A DNA stretch of 64,000 nt from positions 62,001 through 126,000 of the forward strand of contig JBLXFH010000004.1 in NCBI GenBank assembly GCA_048262255.1. Direction: 5' to 3'. This DNA is from JABMNT01 sp048262255. Lineage in GTDB: Bacteria; Pseudomonadota; Alphaproteobacteria; Rhodospirillales; Casp-alpha2. A model generated the notes under the pieces. The model did not search any database, had not been told where the DNA came from, and saw only the letters and a list, made by a program, of their open reading frames with translations. Made by a program: the position numbers and the translations under genes. Positions 8,879-17,622 of this stretch are shown in pieces. How positions within the stretch are numbered: position 1 is the stretch's first letter; every line of letters begins with the position of its first letter.

Positions 8879-10876
8879 TTATGCTTGGTCTGACACATCA
8901 AAGCGTTCACGGATCGCTTTTGCCAGGGGCTCACCCAGATAAGGTTTCGATAACAGCTCGAATTTGGGTTGCCGTGATGTTTTGTTGCTGATGTCCGGGT
9001 AGCCGGAAGTCAGTAATATTTTGATGTGTTTGTATTCCGCGCTGACCCATTCCGCCAGTTCCAGACCGCTCATCTCCTTGGTCATCACAACATCGCTGAA
9101 AACCATATCGATCTCGTCGGCTTGCATGGTCAGCATTTCAATGGCGCAAAGGCCGTTCGGGGCGCGGATGACCCTATATCCCAGATTCTCTAGAAACCGG
9201 CCTGTTGTTTCGAGCAGGGCAAAATCATCTTCAACAACAAGGATGGTTTTTGACGGGGGCGTTTGGCTGTCCGTTGGGGTTTCCTCAGAGGGCTGTATTT
9301 CTTTTTCCGCCGTCAGAGGCAGATAAAGGGAAATGGTCGTGCCGACTCCTTGCTTGCTTTCAATTTTCATGCGCCCGTTTGACTGGTCGATAAAACCACG
9401 CACCATACTGAGCCCCAGTCCGCTGCCTTCGCCCAGTTTTTTGGTTGTAAAGAAAGGTTCGGTCACACGATTGAGGATTTCCTTATCGATGCCATGACCT
9501 GTGTCGGCAATTTGGATACAAACATCGGGGACTGGGAGGGCGTCGCTGGGACTATGCCGCGTTGTTGTGATGGTCAGGCTGCCCCCTTCCGGCATAGCGT
9601 CACGCGCGTTGATCGATAGATTGAGCAGGCAGTTCGTAAACAAATTCGTGTCGATTTGGATAGGAACAGCTTCTTTGCAGGCACGTATCTCAAGATCAAT
9701 GTTTTCTTTCAGGGCTTTTTCGATCAGCAGGGTGTTGGAATTGATAAACACGTTTGCATCAATGACGACAGGGGACAGGGGCTGCTGTCGGGAAAAGGAA
9801 AGAAGTCTTTCCGTCAGGGCGGCGCCGCGTTGGACGGCTTTTTTTGCATTGGATATCAGCTTGTTTTGGTCATTTGGCGTTTTTGCTGTTCTGAGGAGCT
9901 CCAGATTGCCGACAATAATCGCCATCAGATTGTTGAAATCATGGGCAATCCCGCCGGTGAGCTGGCCCACGGCCTCCATTTTTTGCGATTGAAGAAGCTG
10001 CTTTTCGAGAACTTTGATATTCGAGAGGTCTGCAATGGTTGCAATAAATGAGATTTTTCCTCCGATTTGGACCTTGCCGATGCTGATCTGCAGCGCCAGT
10101 TCGGCGCCATTTTTGTGGAGACCCCGGACTTCGTGACCCGCCGACATAGCTTCCGTGAAGGGGGGGGCCAGATGCCTCTGGGGAATGGTCTCATGGGCTG
10201 ACACAAAGGGTTCCGAAATCAGCCGTTTTATGTTCCCACCAATGATTTCCTCGGCTGAAAAACCGAATATTTTCTGAGCTGCCGGATTGAAAGATACGAT
10301 AACACCCTGCTCATCAAGCACGATATTGCCAACCGGTGCGTGTTCGAAGGCAATCTGGCGATGCGCCAAACTCTCGCTTAACGAGACATTGGCTTGATTG
10401 AGATCTGCCGTACGCGACTGGACTTTATTTTCCAGGGCCACGTTCAACTGGCCCAGCCGATTGTTTGCGGCTTCCAGTTGATCGGTCATAAGACGCAACT
10501 CTTCGTTTGTGGTCTCCAGTTCTTCTGCAGTCAGGTAAAGTTCTTCGTTTGTGGTGTCCAGTTGCTCAGCCGTTGTTTGATGTATGGAGACTGCCGACTG
10601 CAACTGAGCGATTTTAGCGTTCAGGGCAAGGGATTCGGCCTCATGTTGGGCTATTAACGCCTTATGTTTTTTTTCGAATTCCAATTCTTTTTCTTTAGCA
10701 ACGCGTGTCAACTCCTCGACCGCCGACAAAGCATTTTCGGTGCTGACCTGAGCGTCTTCGAGTTTATCCTCCAATGTCTTGATCTGAAGAGACAGCGGGT
10801 TCTGTTCACCCGACGCTGATTTGACATTGCTCATGACGCTATTTTCTCTTTGTGGGCCGGGCCTTTGCTTCTCCAT
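8879..10876 (-). CDS. PAS-domain hybrid histidine kinase with C-terminal receiver
   Basis: 665 residues without an obvious transmembrane segment, so probably cytoplasmic. Order: coiled coil (about 25-190) with the repeated TTNEEL/AEELETTNEEL pattern, PAS (about 175-290), dimerisation/phospho-acceptor segment GGIAHDFNN, GHKL ATPase, and a receiver domain near 545-660 with Asp in VFSDVVM. The TTG/ATG choice is settled by AAGGAG ahead of ATG 10876; this overlaps the upstream PAS gene by 38 bases. An alternative ATG at 10834 sits 4 bases after that gene's stop. The coiled-coil repeat matches the linker of CheB-CheR-PAS fusions, tying it to the truncated gene just upstream. Confidence 0.9.
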   Translation of the reverse strand: MEKQRPGPQRENSVMSNVKSASGEQNPLSLQIKTLEDKLEDAQVSTENALSAVEELTRVAKEKELEFEKKHKALIAQHEAESLALNAKIAQLQSAVSIHQTTAEQLDTTNEELYLTAEELETTNEELRLMTDQLEAANNRLGQLNVALENKVQSRTADLNQANVSLSESLAHRQIAFEHAPVGNIVLDEQGVIVSFNPAAQKIFGFSAEEIIGGNIKRLISEPFVSAHETIPQRHLAPPFTEAMSAGHEVRGLHKNGAELALQISIGKVQIGGKISFIATIADLSNIKVLEKQLLQSQKMEAVGQLTGGIAHDFNNLMAIIVGNLELLRTAKTPNDQNKLISNAKKAVQRGAALTERLLSFSRQQPLSPVVIDANVFINSNTLLIEKALKENIDLEIRACKEAVPIQIDTNLFTNCLLNLSINARDAMPEGGSLTITTTRHSPSDALPVPDVCIQIADTGHGIDKEILNRVTEPFFTTKKLGEGSGLGLSMVRGFIDQSNGRMKIESKQGVGTTISLYLPLTAEKEIQPSEETPTDSQTPPSKTILVVEDDFALLETTGRFLENLGYRVIRAPNGLCAIEMLTMQADEIDMVFSDVVMTKEMSGLELAEWVSAEYKHIKILLTSGYPDISNKTSRQPKFELLSKPYLGEPLAKAIRERFDVSDQA

Positions 10877-11483
10877 CCGGCGTTATCTCCTTTTCAGGGA
10901 GAAGTGTCGAATCAATTAGAATGACAGCGCCGTTTAAGGTGCCGTCTTTCATTTTCAGGGCGGAAAGAGTGGCTTGACTGGAAAGCCTGCGCCCGCGTCG
11001 CTCGGTTCCGATTAATTGCACAGACAAACGTGCTTCCTTACCGCTCAGGATCTTATTTATGGGTCGTTTCAGGGATTCGACGGGTAGGCCAAATTCAAGG
11101 CTCAGCAGAGGTTCGCCAATGGTCTGCTCAGCACTCAACCCCCACAGGCTCTGGCACGCTTTATTCCAGACCGTGACGGAAGATTTGGCGTCGATAATGA
11201 TGATTCCGATATCGACGCTCCCAAGCGCCGCATCCATGATGTTCTGATAGGTATCAAGCTCAACACCACGGGTATGAGGCTCCTCGTTGGTGATCTCCAG
11301 ATCTTCGTTTGTGGTTTCCAGTTCCCCATGTAACTGATGCTCCAAAGTCGTGTCATAAAAGCTCAGGACGGTCCCGTAGTGATTTTCATTGGCAAGCATC
11401 AGGGCATTGAGGCCACCGGCTGACGCGGCGATGGCGACAAGATCAAATGCACAGGGTTTCTGGGGCTTGGGTGCCGGTGTCAT
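10839..11483 (-). CDS. Truncated CheB-CheR-PAS fusion remnant; PAS protein
   Basis: 214 residues. Residues 12-28 (FDLVAIAASAGGLNAL) match the very start of CheB methylesterase. From about residue 34 the sequence jumps to the linker that follows CheR in CheB-CheR-PAS fusions (GTVLSFYDTT, then TTNEDLEITNEE coiled coil) and then to a PAS domain with VTVWNKACQSLWGL and the family-typical LEFGLPVESL. The CheB catalytic domain and all of CheR are missing, so this appears to be an internal in-frame deletion that kept both ends. It overlaps the hybrid kinase start and may act with it as an accessory PAS sensor, or may be decaying. Confidence 0.78.
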   Translation of the reverse strand: MTPAPKPQKPCAFDLVAIAASAGGLNALMLANENHYGTVLSFYDTTLEHQLHGELETTNEDLEITNEEPHTRGVELDTYQNIMDAALGSVDIGIIIIDAKSSVTVWNKACQSLWGLSAEQTIGEPLLSLEFGLPVESLKRPINKILSGKEARLSVQLIGTERRGRRLSSQATLSALKMKDGTLNGAVILIDSTLLPEKEITPDGEAKARPTKRK

Positions 11484-11992
11484 TTAGTGGCCTCTCGGAG
11501 TTTGCAATTGTTCTGAAAATTGCACTAAATTCACTTGCATATTACGATGACACTCCAGTCAAGTCGCCTATAAATTTATTTGTAATCTCCCGGCTTTTTT
11601 TATTTCCACATTCTGTTCCTGCATGTCGTTGATGATTCCACAGGGATACACGAAGCGAGCGGAAAGCCATTTGCCTGGCTCCTGGTTGCGGACAACACGA
11701 TTTCGGGTCTCGTGTCGCAAAAGAACCGAATTGCCGAAACCCAAGGCTATCTATCAAGGAATGGCAACGATAGCGAACTGGATATTAAATCAAACGGCAT
11801 CACAGATAAAAACGGCTTCCAACACAACTGGCGCCCTATGCCTACCCATATGCAATCAGTCGTTTTGCGTTGTTGCAGGCCGGAATATTGACGCTGACAA
11901 TTACAACTTCGTCTGCACGCCCTATTAGGCCAAGCAAAGAGCTTTATCCAGATTGGCTATGTATTATTAATGTGCGGAGCCGCAGGCTATTA
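11484..11992. other. 509-base intergenic region
   Basis: Lies between the STAS gene end and the PAS gene start, both leftward. It presumably contains the promoter of the PAS/hybrid-kinase pair near 11484-11600. The open frame 11623-11928 on the plus strand has biased, unconvincing composition and no ribosome-binding site. A small GC-rich hairpin (TGCGG/CCGCA near 11971-11983) may help end STAS transcription. Confidence 0.45.
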
Positions 11993-12295
11993 TCAACTGA
12001 TTGATATGATTTCTGAAAACTTTGATATCTCAAGCATTTTAGAAACCTGTCCAGCCGCCCCCTTTATTCCAAAATTTTTGTTCCTTTCCGCAGCTGCATC
12101 GTTCATGAGCAAAAGCATTCCCAGTCCTGCAGAATCAATACTTTTCAAGCCGGATAAATCGATAGAGCATAGATCGCACTCCATATCGGAAATCTCTGAA
12201 ATTGCCTGATTTACCTTGCCGTTATCATCAAAGGAAAAGTTGCCTTGAAAGGAAAATTCGAGTGTGTTGCCATTTATTTTCGAGGAATAGTCCAC
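11993..12295 (-). CDS. STAS-domain anti-sigma factor antagonist (RsbV/SpoIIAA-like)
   Basis: 100 residues forming a single STAS domain. The conserved segment is IDLSGLKSIDSAGLGMLLLM, in which the Ser of DSAG is the expected phosphorylation site. It starts with GTG 12295, preceded by GGAG at 9 bases. It lies 51 bases downstream of the chemoreceptor gene and is probably cotranscribed with it. It is the likely substrate of the RsbW-like kinase (7510-8283) and the PP2C phosphatase (6275-7507), which would link the chemoreceptor locus to a partner switch (inference). Confidence 0.9.
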   Translation of the reverse strand: MDYSSKINGNTLEFSFQGNFSFDDNGKVNQAISEISDMECDLCSIDLSGLKSIDSAGLGMLLLMNDAAAERNKNFGIKGAAGQVSKMLEISKFSEIISIS

Positions 12296-12346
12296 GGGTT
12301 ATAGCTCCATGCTTAGGTTTTAATTGTCGGTAAGGGGAGTGGCTGA

Positions 12347-14395
12347 TCAATCCTCAGCCACAGAATTTAAGAAATCGGTTATTTCCCCGCTGAACGCAGT
12401 CATCGTTGTATTCAGCGATTGGGCATTCCAGAGCATACTTACGGATTTGCCCGAAGAACGGGCAGAGGAAAGAGTTAACGCGCCAACGCTGCCCAGGACG
12501 ATGTTTGCATCGGCACTGACCGTACTCGCTGTTCGAGCAATTTCCTGAGTTGCTGCGTTCTGCTCTTCGACAGCGCTGGCAATTATGGTTGCCATGGAAT
12601 TGATCTCTCCGATCACCTTGCCAATGCGCTCAATCGCCTGTACGGAATTCCCCGTTGACCCTTGGATCGTGCCTATCATGCTGGATATTTGTTCCGTTGC
12701 TTTGGCTGTCTGGGTGGCCAGGTTTTTAACCTCGGAAGCGACAACGGCAAAGCCTTTTCCTGCGTCGCCTGCCCGGGCCGCTTCAATGGTTGCATTCAAA
12801 GCCAGAAGATTGGTCTGCTCCGCAATAGCAGATATCAATTCGACAACTTCGGTAATATTCTGGCTTGCCGTATCCAGTCCACGCACCATATCCGTTGCGG
12901 CGTCAATTTCTCTAACGGCATCGGTGGCAATTTGAGATGATTGGGTGACCTGGGTCGCAATCTCGGAAACAGACGCGGACAATTCTTCGGCTGCCGCTGC
13001 CGTTGAATCGATGTTGAATGCCGTACGCTCCGCGGCTTCTGCGACTTCGAAGGATCTGCTGCCCGTCTCTGTGGTTTCATGTCCTGATTGGCTGGCTGAT
13101 TTTTCAATATGAGAAACGGCGGTGGCCACTTGTTTGAGCATACCCTCCGACTGCTCTTGAAAGGACTTGATCAGCTGGGCCACTTTCTCAGCGCGTTCGC
13201 GCTTTTTCGCATCGGCTTCAGATTGCTCCTGTTCCAATCTTTTATTAGCAATCATGTTGTTTTTGAATGTATTCACGGCAAGGGCCATTTCGCCAATCTC
13301 ATCTTTTCTGCCTACAGCAGGGACATCTTCGTCCAAATTGCCATCTGCTACCTTCGTCATGAACACGGTCATGCCTTGGATTGGCTTGCCGATCATGCTG
13401 GTTAAAAGCCAAGTCATCAGCAGACCCAAGGTGATGCCGATGAGAGCAAACACAACCAACTGGATTTCAGCCTGTTGAATTTCATGTGCCGCTTGTTCGG
13501 CAACTTCATGCTCATGTTCTGCGGCCAGATGCGCAAGCTCTTCGGAATCCTTTAAAACGATGGCAGCAAACTGGGGCATGACGACGTCCATCGTATTGTT
13601 CAGCTCTGTCTGGTCGCGCAGGGTTTTCTCAAAGATGGTCTGATTCTTTTTCAGTAAGTCCTCAAGTTCTTTATAAAGTTCACGTTCGTGATCAGTGTGC
13701 AGCTCTGGTTGAGCCTTTTTCATGGTTGCGTCGAAAGCTATAAACTCATCGGCTATTTTTTTGGCATATTCTTGTTTGCCCTCAAAAAGCAGCCTGTTGG
13801 TCTCGATCTGAATAAGGAAGGCGTGCTCCCGCGCGTCTACAACTGCTCTACGTAGGGGGGTATTATCCTCAGCGTCCGCATCCTTGATGAGTTCATCCAA
13901 ATCATAGATCATTTTATCCGCGGTTGGTTCTAATTCATCGCTAACCAGACGCTTGAATTCTTTTTTAAGCTCAATAACACGCACATAATCGTTGGTATAA
14001 TTCTTAAACGCCGTTGCAATTTCATCGACCAGCTTAATATGGCTTTCTATTTTTATACCGGCTCTTGCCTCTTCAAGAGCTTGCTTTGTGGTCTTTTCAT
14101 ATTTTAATGAATCTTGTTCAGATTTTTCATCACCTTTTTGCACGAATGCGCGTGCGGCCCGACTCATTTTTAAAAACTGGATTTCTATATTTGAAGCGAG
14201 AGCCAGCTCTTGTGCCGATTCTTCCATCATATGGATTTCATGGCCAATTTTAACGAAGTTCCAAAAAGCCAGTCCAATCACAACCGTGAAGACAAAAATG
14301 ACAGAGCAAAAACCTATAAGGAGTTTGCCGCGCATTTTAAGATTCGCAAATATACTTGATAAGCCGCTGAGCGGTTTTCTTGATTGTTCAGGCAC
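12347..14395 (-). CDS. Methyl-accepting chemotaxis protein
   Basis: 682 residues. Transmembrane helix 1 is at about 22-45, a long helical periplasmic region resembling the HBM-type bimodular sensor at about 50-300, transmembrane helix 2 near 305-328, then HAMP and a cytoplasmic signalling domain whose hairpin tip reads AEQTNLLALNATIEAARAG and GKGFAVVASEVKNLA. There is no C-terminal CheR-binding pentapeptide. Translation starts at GTG 14395 after GGAGA. No cheA or cheW is adjacent, so it must use a chemotaxis apparatus encoded elsewhere. Confidence 0.95.
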   Translation of the reverse strand: MPEQSRKPLSGLSSIFANLKMRGKLLIGFCSVIFVFTVVIGLAFWNFVKIGHEIHMMEESAQELALASNIEIQFLKMSRAARAFVQKGDEKSEQDSLKYEKTTKQALEEARAGIKIESHIKLVDEIATAFKNYTNDYVRVIELKKEFKRLVSDELEPTADKMIYDLDELIKDADAEDNTPLRRAVVDAREHAFLIQIETNRLLFEGKQEYAKKIADEFIAFDATMKKAQPELHTDHERELYKELEDLLKKNQTIFEKTLRDQTELNNTMDVVMPQFAAIVLKDSEELAHLAAEHEHEVAEQAAHEIQQAEIQLVVFALIGITLGLLMTWLLTSMIGKPIQGMTVFMTKVADGNLDEDVPAVGRKDEIGEMALAVNTFKNNMIANKRLEQEQSEADAKKRERAEKVAQLIKSFQEQSEGMLKQVATAVSHIEKSASQSGHETTETGSRSFEVAEAAERTAFNIDSTAAAAEELSASVSEIATQVTQSSQIATDAVREIDAATDMVRGLDTASQNITEVVELISAIAEQTNLLALNATIEAARAGDAGKGFAVVASEVKNLATQTAKATEQISSMIGTIQGSTGNSVQAIERIGKVIGEINSMATIIASAVEEQNAATQEIARTASTVSADANIVLGSVGALTLSSARSSGKSVSMLWNAQSLNTTMTAFSGEITDFLNSVAED

Positions 14396-14925
14396 AAAAA
14401 ATCTCCGTGATCTTCATCGAGTGGATTATAAATAACATCAATTGGAATAGCTTCTAACTTGTTGTTTTATAACAAAAAAACCTCTTAGTTTTTAATGGGG
14501 GCCCATGATGCTTGCAAGACATTACTAGCAGCTTGGATATTAGGTATTTCCTGATTTTGTTTCTTAATTACAAAATTAAAAACATACATTGGTAACCTAG
14601 GCAACATATTATTGCATTAACATTATTGCGGGTAACTCTATCCAATATTCTATTGCTGCGCAAATGGTGGTTTTATAAATGAGCTTGAATTATAGAATTC
14701 AAGGTGGTGGGGAGACTGTAAAAGTATCTTTAGCTCGTATTTTTTTAACGTCACTTCGTTGGTGCATTGCACTATTGGCAATTCATCTTTTGAAGATGTT
14801 CGGGTGTCTCAAGCTCTTGCAAAAATAATACTGGAATTAATTAAAACAATTTGTTTTAATTAATATAACGATCTGAACGCAACGACGTTTGGGCGGGTGT
14901 ATTTACAGGGATGTGACAAACTCAA
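14396..14925. other. 530-base AT-rich divergent intergenic region
   Basis: Carries the leftward promoter of the chemoreceptor operon and the rightward promoter of the ROK regulator gene. Apart from the palindrome at 14836-14864 (separate entry), I see no gene or RNA structure. It is markedly richer in A/T than its surroundings. Confidence 0.6.
14836..14864. promoter_or_regulatory. Perfect 29-bp palindrome, candidate ROK operator
   Basis: Two perfectly complementary 13-base arms (ATTAATTAAAACA and TGTTTTAATTAAT) flank the 3-base centre ATT. It ends 61 bases before the ROK regulator start. It is AT-rich with no T-run after a GC stem, so it is not a terminator. ROK repressors such as NagC and Mlc bind AT-rich inverted repeats, so autoregulation is the simplest reading. 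Confidence 0.65.
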
Positions 14926-16122
14926 ATGCCGGAAACGGGCTTCTCAGGCACGAATCTCAAGAACGCCAGTGATCACAATCTGCGCGTCACCCTGCAGGCT
15001 ATTCGCCTGAAGGGGCCGGTGTCGCGTTCCGAACTGGCGGAGTTGACGGGCCTGACGCCGCAAACAATCGCCTATATTTCAAAAAAGCTCATGTCAGATG
15101 GTTTAATCCTGGAAACCGGCCGCCGCCGTGGCGGGCGCGGCCAGCCGGCGACGGAAATTGCTATCAACCCGGCTGGCGGCTATTCGATCGGCGTCAATAT
15201 AGACCGCGATCATGTGACGGTTTTGCTGATTGATCTTGCGGGCAACATCTTGGGGCGTGAGCATCTTGAAAAAAATTTCATGTTGCCGGATGAAACTTTT
15301 GAATGGATTGAAGCGAGTTTCAATAAATTGCTCCTGACCCATGGCCTGACCCGCGACAGCCTGGTCGGCGTGGGTTTGGCGTTGCCTTACAAGCTGGGAT
15401 ATTTACGATTGGCGATTACGCCAGAATCCTACGGTGTGTGGCGGGATTATCCGTCACGAAAGCGTCTGGAGGAAATCACCCGTTTGCCGGTCATCGAAGA
15501 AAACGATGCAACAGCCGCATCCATTGGTGAAACGCAATATGGTTATGGAACGGAATTCCGAAGTTTTTTCTATCTGTTTTTCGGGTACGGGCTGGGTGGC
15601 GGGCTGGTCATAAACGGCAACTATGTGGCTGGGGATAGCGGCCATGGTGGTGAGATCGGTTTTGTTCCGCAATTTAACAAAGATGGCGGTATCACCAATC
15701 TGCAGGACCATGTCTCCCTGGCAACGTTATACGACCATCTCCAGAAAGCCGGGATGGATGTGTCCGACCCGGCGGGCCTTGGCCGACTGTTTGACCAGCG
15801 GGTTCAGGAAATTGAGGATTGGCTAGATGGTGCAGCAGAAAATATTCTGCACACCCTTGTTTCCGTTATATGTGTCGTCAATCCGGGCGCCATTCTTATA
15901 GGTGGCCGGTTGCCGCATCGCATGATTGATACGCTCATCGCCGATCTGGATGCCCGAATTGACGCTGTTCGGGAGAGTTTACCCGATGCGCCCCCGATTC
16001 TGCGGGCGAAATGTTCGACGGACGCAACTGCACTGGGGGCGGCCATTGTGCCTTTGTCCCGGACGCTGTTTCCGACCAGCGATATGAATCTGAAAAAACA
16101 AGTGAACGTGGCGGTCGGATAG
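14926..16122 (+). CDS. ROK-family transcriptional regulator
   Basis: 398 residues. An N-terminal winged helix-turn-helix (about 18-75, VSRSELAELTGLTPQTIAY) precedes a ROK sugar-kinase-like fold with GVNIDRDHVTVLLIDLAGN, ENDATAASIGE and GYGLGGGLVINGNYVAGDSGHGGEIG. The usual ROK zinc motif CxCGxxGCxE is absent; the equivalent region is FNKDGGITNLQDH, so it may lack structural zinc. It lies just upstream of the gtsABC-type importer and probably represses it in response to a sugar or sugar phosphate. Confidence 0.92.
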   Translation: MPETGFSGTNLKNASDHNLRVTLQAIRLKGPVSRSELAELTGLTPQTIAYISKKLMSDGLILETGRRRGGRGQPATEIAINPAGGYSIGVNIDRDHVTVLLIDLAGNILGREHLEKNFMLPDETFEWIEASFNKLLLTHGLTRDSLVGVGLALPYKLGYLRLAITPESYGVWRDYPSRKRLEEITRLPVIEENDATAASIGETQYGYGTEFRSFFYLFFGYGLGGGLVINGNYVAGDSGHGGEIGFVPQFNKDGGITNLQDHVSLATLYDHLQKAGMDVSDPAGLGRLFDQRVQEIEDWLDGAAENILHTLVSVICVVNPGAILIGGRLPHRMIDTLIADLDARIDAVRESLPDAPPILRAKCSTDATALGAAIVPLSRTLFPTSDMNLKKQVNVAVG

Positions 16123-16234
16123 GAGGTGTTTAGAGACGCCGTCGCGATGATAAGCAAAGAAGAGAGTTTAGGAGTGGAAATGCCAAAAAAGATGTGTTTT
16201 GGCTGGTTTATTAGATCAAACAGGGAGACCTAAA

Positions 16235-17488
16235 ATGAACATGAGAAAATCACTGATATCAGCGGCTGCGGTTGCCGGTCTGGCCTTGCCAATGGCCGCC
16301 AATGCGGCTTCCGAAGTGGAAGTCCTGCACTGGTGGACATCCGGTGGCGAAGCGGCAGCGCTGAACGTCCTGAAAAAGGATTTGGAAACCAAAGGCGTGA
16401 CCTGGCAGGACATGCCGGTTGCTGGTGGCGGCGGCGAACAGGCCATGACGGTGTTGCGCGCCCGCGTCACATCTGGCAATGCACCCACCGCTGTCCAGAT
16501 GCTGGGCTTTGACATCCAGGACTGGGCCGTACAGGGCAAACTGGCCAACCTGAACAAGGTGGCCGCTGAAGAGAACTGGGACAAGGTCGTTCCATCAGCC
16601 CTCCAGCGCTTTTCCAAATATGAAGGCAAATGGATTGCCGCGCCGGTCAATGTCCATTCCACCAACTGGGTCTGGGCCAACAAAGGGATCTTTGACAAGC
16701 TGGGCATTTCCCAGCCGACCAATTGGGACGAACTGGTCGCTGCGCTTGATAAAATCAAAGCTGCCGGTTACACGGCTGTCGCGCATGGCGGTCAGGCTTG
16801 GCAGGATGCGACGATCTTTGACGCCGTTGTCATGGGCACCGGTGGACCGGACTTCTACAAGAAAGCCTTCGTCGATCTGGACCCGGCAACGCTTGGTGGC
16901 GATATGATGAAAACCGCTTTCGACCGGATGACGAAGCTGCGCTCCTATGTGGATGACAACTTCTCGGGCCGCGACTGGAACCTGGCCTCTGCTATGGTCA
17001 TTAACGATAAAGCAGGCGTACAGTTCATGGGCGACTGGGCCAAGGGCGAGTTTTTGAAAGCCGGTAAAGTGCCGGGTAAGGACTTCCTGTGCTTCCGTTT
17101 CCCAGGCACGCAGGGCACTGTCACCTTCAACTCCGATCAATTCGCCATGTTCACTGTTGGCGATGATCGTCAGGGCGCCCAGGTCAAGCTGGCAAGCTCG
17201 ATCATGGCACCGGCCTTCCAGTCGGCGTTCAATGTCGTAAAAGGCTCCGTACCGGCACGCACCGATGTTCCAGATACGGATTTTGACGATTGCGGCAAGC
17301 AAGGCATGAAAGAACTGGCTGCTGCCAATGATTCCGGCAAACTGTTCGGTTCCATGGCCCATGGTCATGCTGCACCGGCTGGCGTCAAAAATGCGATTTA
17401 TGATGTTGTCACCGCGCATTTCAACGGTGAGTACGATTCAGAAACCGCAGTGGAAGAACTCGTCGAAGCCGTCAAAGGCGCGATGTAA
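16235..17488 (+). CDS. gtsA: Sugar ABC transporter substrate-binding protein (glucose/mannose GtsA type)
   Basis: 417-residue periplasmic solute-binding protein. ATG 16235 follows AGGGAGA; the preceding in-frame extension from 16199 lacks a signal. The signal peptide (about 1-24) ends in MAANA|A. The mature start EVEVLHWWTSGGEAAAL and NVHSTNWVWANK are characteristic of the Pseudomonas GtsA glucose/mannose binders. It is followed by a stem-loop and then two permeases and an ATPase, the standard order. Upstream ROK regulator and downstream phosphomannose-isomerase-like cupin support a hexose ligand. Confidence 0.92.
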   Translation: MNMRKSLISAAAVAGLALPMAANAASEVEVLHWWTSGGEAAALNVLKKDLETKGVTWQDMPVAGGGGEQAMTVLRARVTSGNAPTAVQMLGFDIQDWAVQGKLANLNKVAAEENWDKVVPSALQRFSKYEGKWIAAPVNVHSTNWVWANKGIFDKLGISQPTNWDELVAALDKIKAAGYTAVAHGGQAWQDATIFDAVVMGTGGPDFYKKAFVDLDPATLGGDMMKTAFDRMTKLRSYVDDNFSGRDWNLASAMVINDKAGVQFMGDWAKGEFLKAGKVPGKDFLCFRFPGTQGTVTFNSDQFAMFTVGDDRQGAQVKLASSIMAPAFQSAFNVVKGSVPARTDVPDTDFDDCGKQGMKELAAANDSGKLFGSMAHGHAAPAGVKNAIYDVVTAHFNGEYDSETAVEELVEAVKGAM

Positions 17489-17498
17489 GTTCTGACCC

Positions 17499-17558
17499 AA
17501 AAGACCGGAGCCACAGGAGGCCTGCCTTAATGGTGCGGTTTTCTGTGGCTTCTCTTTT
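17499..17558 (+). terminator. Stem-loop after gtsA, likely attenuator
   Basis: Inverted repeat between gtsA and the permease genes: left arm 17499-17516 (AAAAGA..GAGCCACAG), right arm 17543-17558 (CTGTGGCTTCTCTTTT), with a loop of about 26 bases. Such hairpins after binding-protein genes commonly give partial termination or 3' mRNA protection so the binding protein is made in excess over the permeases. Confidence 0.55.
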
Positions 17559-17622
17559 GATATAATGATTGAGAACATCCGATAAACCTTGGCCTTGGCC
17601 AAGCCGAAGGAAAGATTTTTCT

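Noticed and set aside
11623..11928. 101-codon plus-strand frame in an intergenic region
   Set aside because: No ribosome site and no recognisable domain or signal.
17569..17622. TTG start extending gtsB by 18 residues
   Set aside because: The extension is not hydrophobic or conserved-looking, and a GTG with a better site lies at 17623.
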